The notes under the pieces are model-generated. The model worked only from the letters and a program-made list of their open reading frames with translations, did not search any database and was not told the DNA's origin. Source: Tsukamurella pseudospumae (lineage in GTDB: Bacteria; Actinomycetota; Actinomycetes; Mycobacteriales; Mycobacteriaceae). From it: a stretch of 64,000 nucleotides of DNA. The DNA lies in contig NZ_LSRE01000019.1 in NCBI RefSeq assembly GCF_001575205.1, positions 1 to 64,000 on the forward strand. The letters run 5' to 3'. Shown one piece after another: positions 62,966 through 64,000 of the stretch. A program made the position numbers and the translations under genes. The number at the start of each line of letters is the position of its first letter. The first letter of the stretch is position 1.

Positions 62966-63433
62966 TCAGTTGAGATCCGTCTGCCCGGGCTCCGGTGGGC
63001 TGTCATCGTTCGCGCCGGGGCCATTGAAGGTCGTCTGCCCGGGTTCCGGCGGACCTTGAGGTGGTGTCGTTGTAGTAGCACCAGGCCCCGTGAATGTGGT
63101 CTGGCCGGGCTCGGGCACTCCCTGCGGTGCTGTGGTCACACCACCGGGTCGTGGCACGGTGGTCGTATTCGTGGTGTGCGGAGTCGGTTTGGCGGCGGGA
63201 GCCGACGTGGTGGGGTGTGCAGGCGTTCCACCGCTGTGCGGTGCTGTCGTGCCCGCGTGCTCCGGTGCTTCGTGACCGACGGTGGGGGCTCCCGCGACCG
63301 ATGCGGTGCTGGAGCTCGGGGATGCCGGTACCGAGGGGCTCGTGGTCGTACCGGGCGTGTCGGAATCCCCGCAGCCGGAGAGGACGAGCGTCAAGCCGGC
63401 TGCCGCGGCGATGGCCATGTGTGGAGTTCGCAT
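62966..63433 (-). CDS. Lipoprotein with Pro/Thr-rich repeats
   Basis: A 155-residue exported protein: a signal peptide with lipobox LVLSGC (Cys21), then a disordered mature part rich in Thr, Pro, Ser and Ala. The C terminus holds three imperfect repeats of PEPGQTTFTGPGA. It is probably membrane-anchored and extends into the cell wall; no enzymatic domain is visible. Lies 50 bp downstream of another secreted-protein gene in the same direction. Confidence 0.65.
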   Translation of the reverse strand: MRTPHMAIAAAAGLTLVLSGCGDSDTPGTTTSPSVPASPSSSTASVAGAPTVGHEAPEHAGTTAPHSGGTPAHPTTSAPAAKPTPHTTNTTTVPRPGGVTTAPQGVPEPGQTTFTGPGATTTTPPQGPPEPGQTTFNGPGANDDSPPEPGQTDLN

Positions 63434-63483
63434 GCGATTACTTCCTGTGTGGTCGAGCGGTTGCGCGAATCGCTACGGGTCGA

Positions 63484-63909
63484 TCAATCGTGCTCGAAGG
63501 TGTGCATATCCAGGTGCTCGTGCGAGACGGTCTTGCCGTCCGGGGCGTCGATCTCGAGGGTTCCCCAGCGCACCACGTAGGTGAACTTCTCGTGTGTGGC
63601 GATATAGGTGTCGCCTCCGTCGAGACGGACGTCGTCGATCCAGAGCCAGTTCTGCGTGCGGAGACCTTGGCCGATGTACTGCAGGTCGGTGCCGTTGCGG
63701 CAGATCACAACTTTGGAGAGAGCGGACTCGGCGACCACCGCTGCTACCCCCCTGTCGCAACTGGGCCCGCCATCTGTGAACCCCTTGGGGCCGTACGGGG
63801 ATGCTGCGGCGGCTCCGGATCCGAGCGTGCTGCCCAGCAAAGATGCAGCGACGACGGCGAGTGAACTTGTCAGTGCGAAACGCGATTTCATGTGGATTCG
63901 TTTCTTCAT
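63484..63909 (-). CDS. Secreted protein of unknown function
   Basis: A 141-residue protein with a signal peptide (cleavage near AAAA-SPYG, about residue 37). The mature part has two cysteines (SCDRG, VVICRNG) likely joined by a disulfide, and beta-rich segments such as LQYIGQGLRTQNWLWID and FTYVVRWGTLEID. ATG 63909 is used; ATG 63891 (MKSRF) is an equally plausible start. No family recognised. The last 90 bases of the window show no further gene. Confidence 0.6.
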   Translation of the reverse strand: MKKRIHMKSRFALTSSLAVVAASLLGSTLGSGAAAASPYGPKGFTDGGPSCDRGVAAVVAESALSKVVICRNGTDLQYIGQGLRTQNWLWIDDVRLDGGDTYIATHEKFTYVVRWGTLEIDAPDGKTVSHEHLDMHTFEHD

Positions 63910-64000
63910 GATCTTTGCGACGCGTCGGCTTCATCTGCGGATAACACTCGTCACGGCGTCTGGTCGAGACGAGGCGATGGCGCAGTATCTCTTGAGGTGG

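Overview
The window is high-GC actinobacterial chromosome, most likely from the order Mycobacteriales (Tsukamurella, Gordonia or a close relative; I cannot fix the genus from sequence alone). The strongest evidence is at 43-57 kb. There the gene order is a membrane protein, ppiA, a PH-domain membrane protein, crgA, trpG, pknB, pknA, pbpA, rodA, pstP, fhaB, fhaA and tRNA-Leu, the same order as the cell-division and Ser/Thr-kinase locus near oriC in Mycobacterium tuberculosis (Rv0008c to leuT).

Layout. 0-3.3 kb: the 3' end of a FadB-type beta-oxidation dehydrogenase faces two thiolase genes that lie downstream of a KstR-like palindrome. 3.3-4.4 kb: a lower-GC stretch with a PhnA/YjdM-family gene. 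4.5-6.1 kb: an APC permease and a PadR regulator. 6.1-10.3 kb: an arsenic operon (arsR, acr3, two LMW-phosphatase-fold arsC-like genes, a CoA-disulfide-reductase-like flavoprotein). 10.3-28.4 kb: a dense metal island. It holds a CmtR-type sensor with a P1B ATPase, a methyltransferase, a multicopper oxidase with a Met/His-rich lipoprotein and a two-component system, a PLP enzyme with an MFS transporter, a DHA2 exporter, and a divergent CsoR regulon (copA, a secreted HLHP protein and copZ leftward; a YHS protein, csoR, a cytosolic HLHP paralogue and an MFS exporter rightward). Four CsoR-type palindromes sit in the divergent promoter.

28.4-37.2 kb is accessory DNA: small uncharacterised genes, an orphan ParS/MbcA-type antitoxin-like gene, an XRE-ImmA protease regulator, and a Tn554-type transposition operon (an upstream unknown gene, tnpA, tnpB, tnpC, all start/stop-overlapped) followed by an unknown cargo gene and several dyads. 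37.3-43.9 kb returns to chromosomal genes: an Mtb12-like secreted protein, an ABC exporter, two CNNM/CorC-type membrane proteins, and a cobalamin riboswitch controlling cbtB-cbtA.

44-57 kb is the conserved division and peptidoglycan signalling locus. PknA and PknB phosphorylate and PstP dephosphorylates; RodA and PbpA build septal or lateral peptidoglycan; CrgA and the FHA proteins connect this to the divisome. 57-62.9 kb, just past tRNA-Leu, is a nest of insertion sequences: a truncated IS3 end, a truncated IS1380-like end, then an IS21-family element whose istA is split by a second, intact IS21-family element. The window ends with two small exported proteins.
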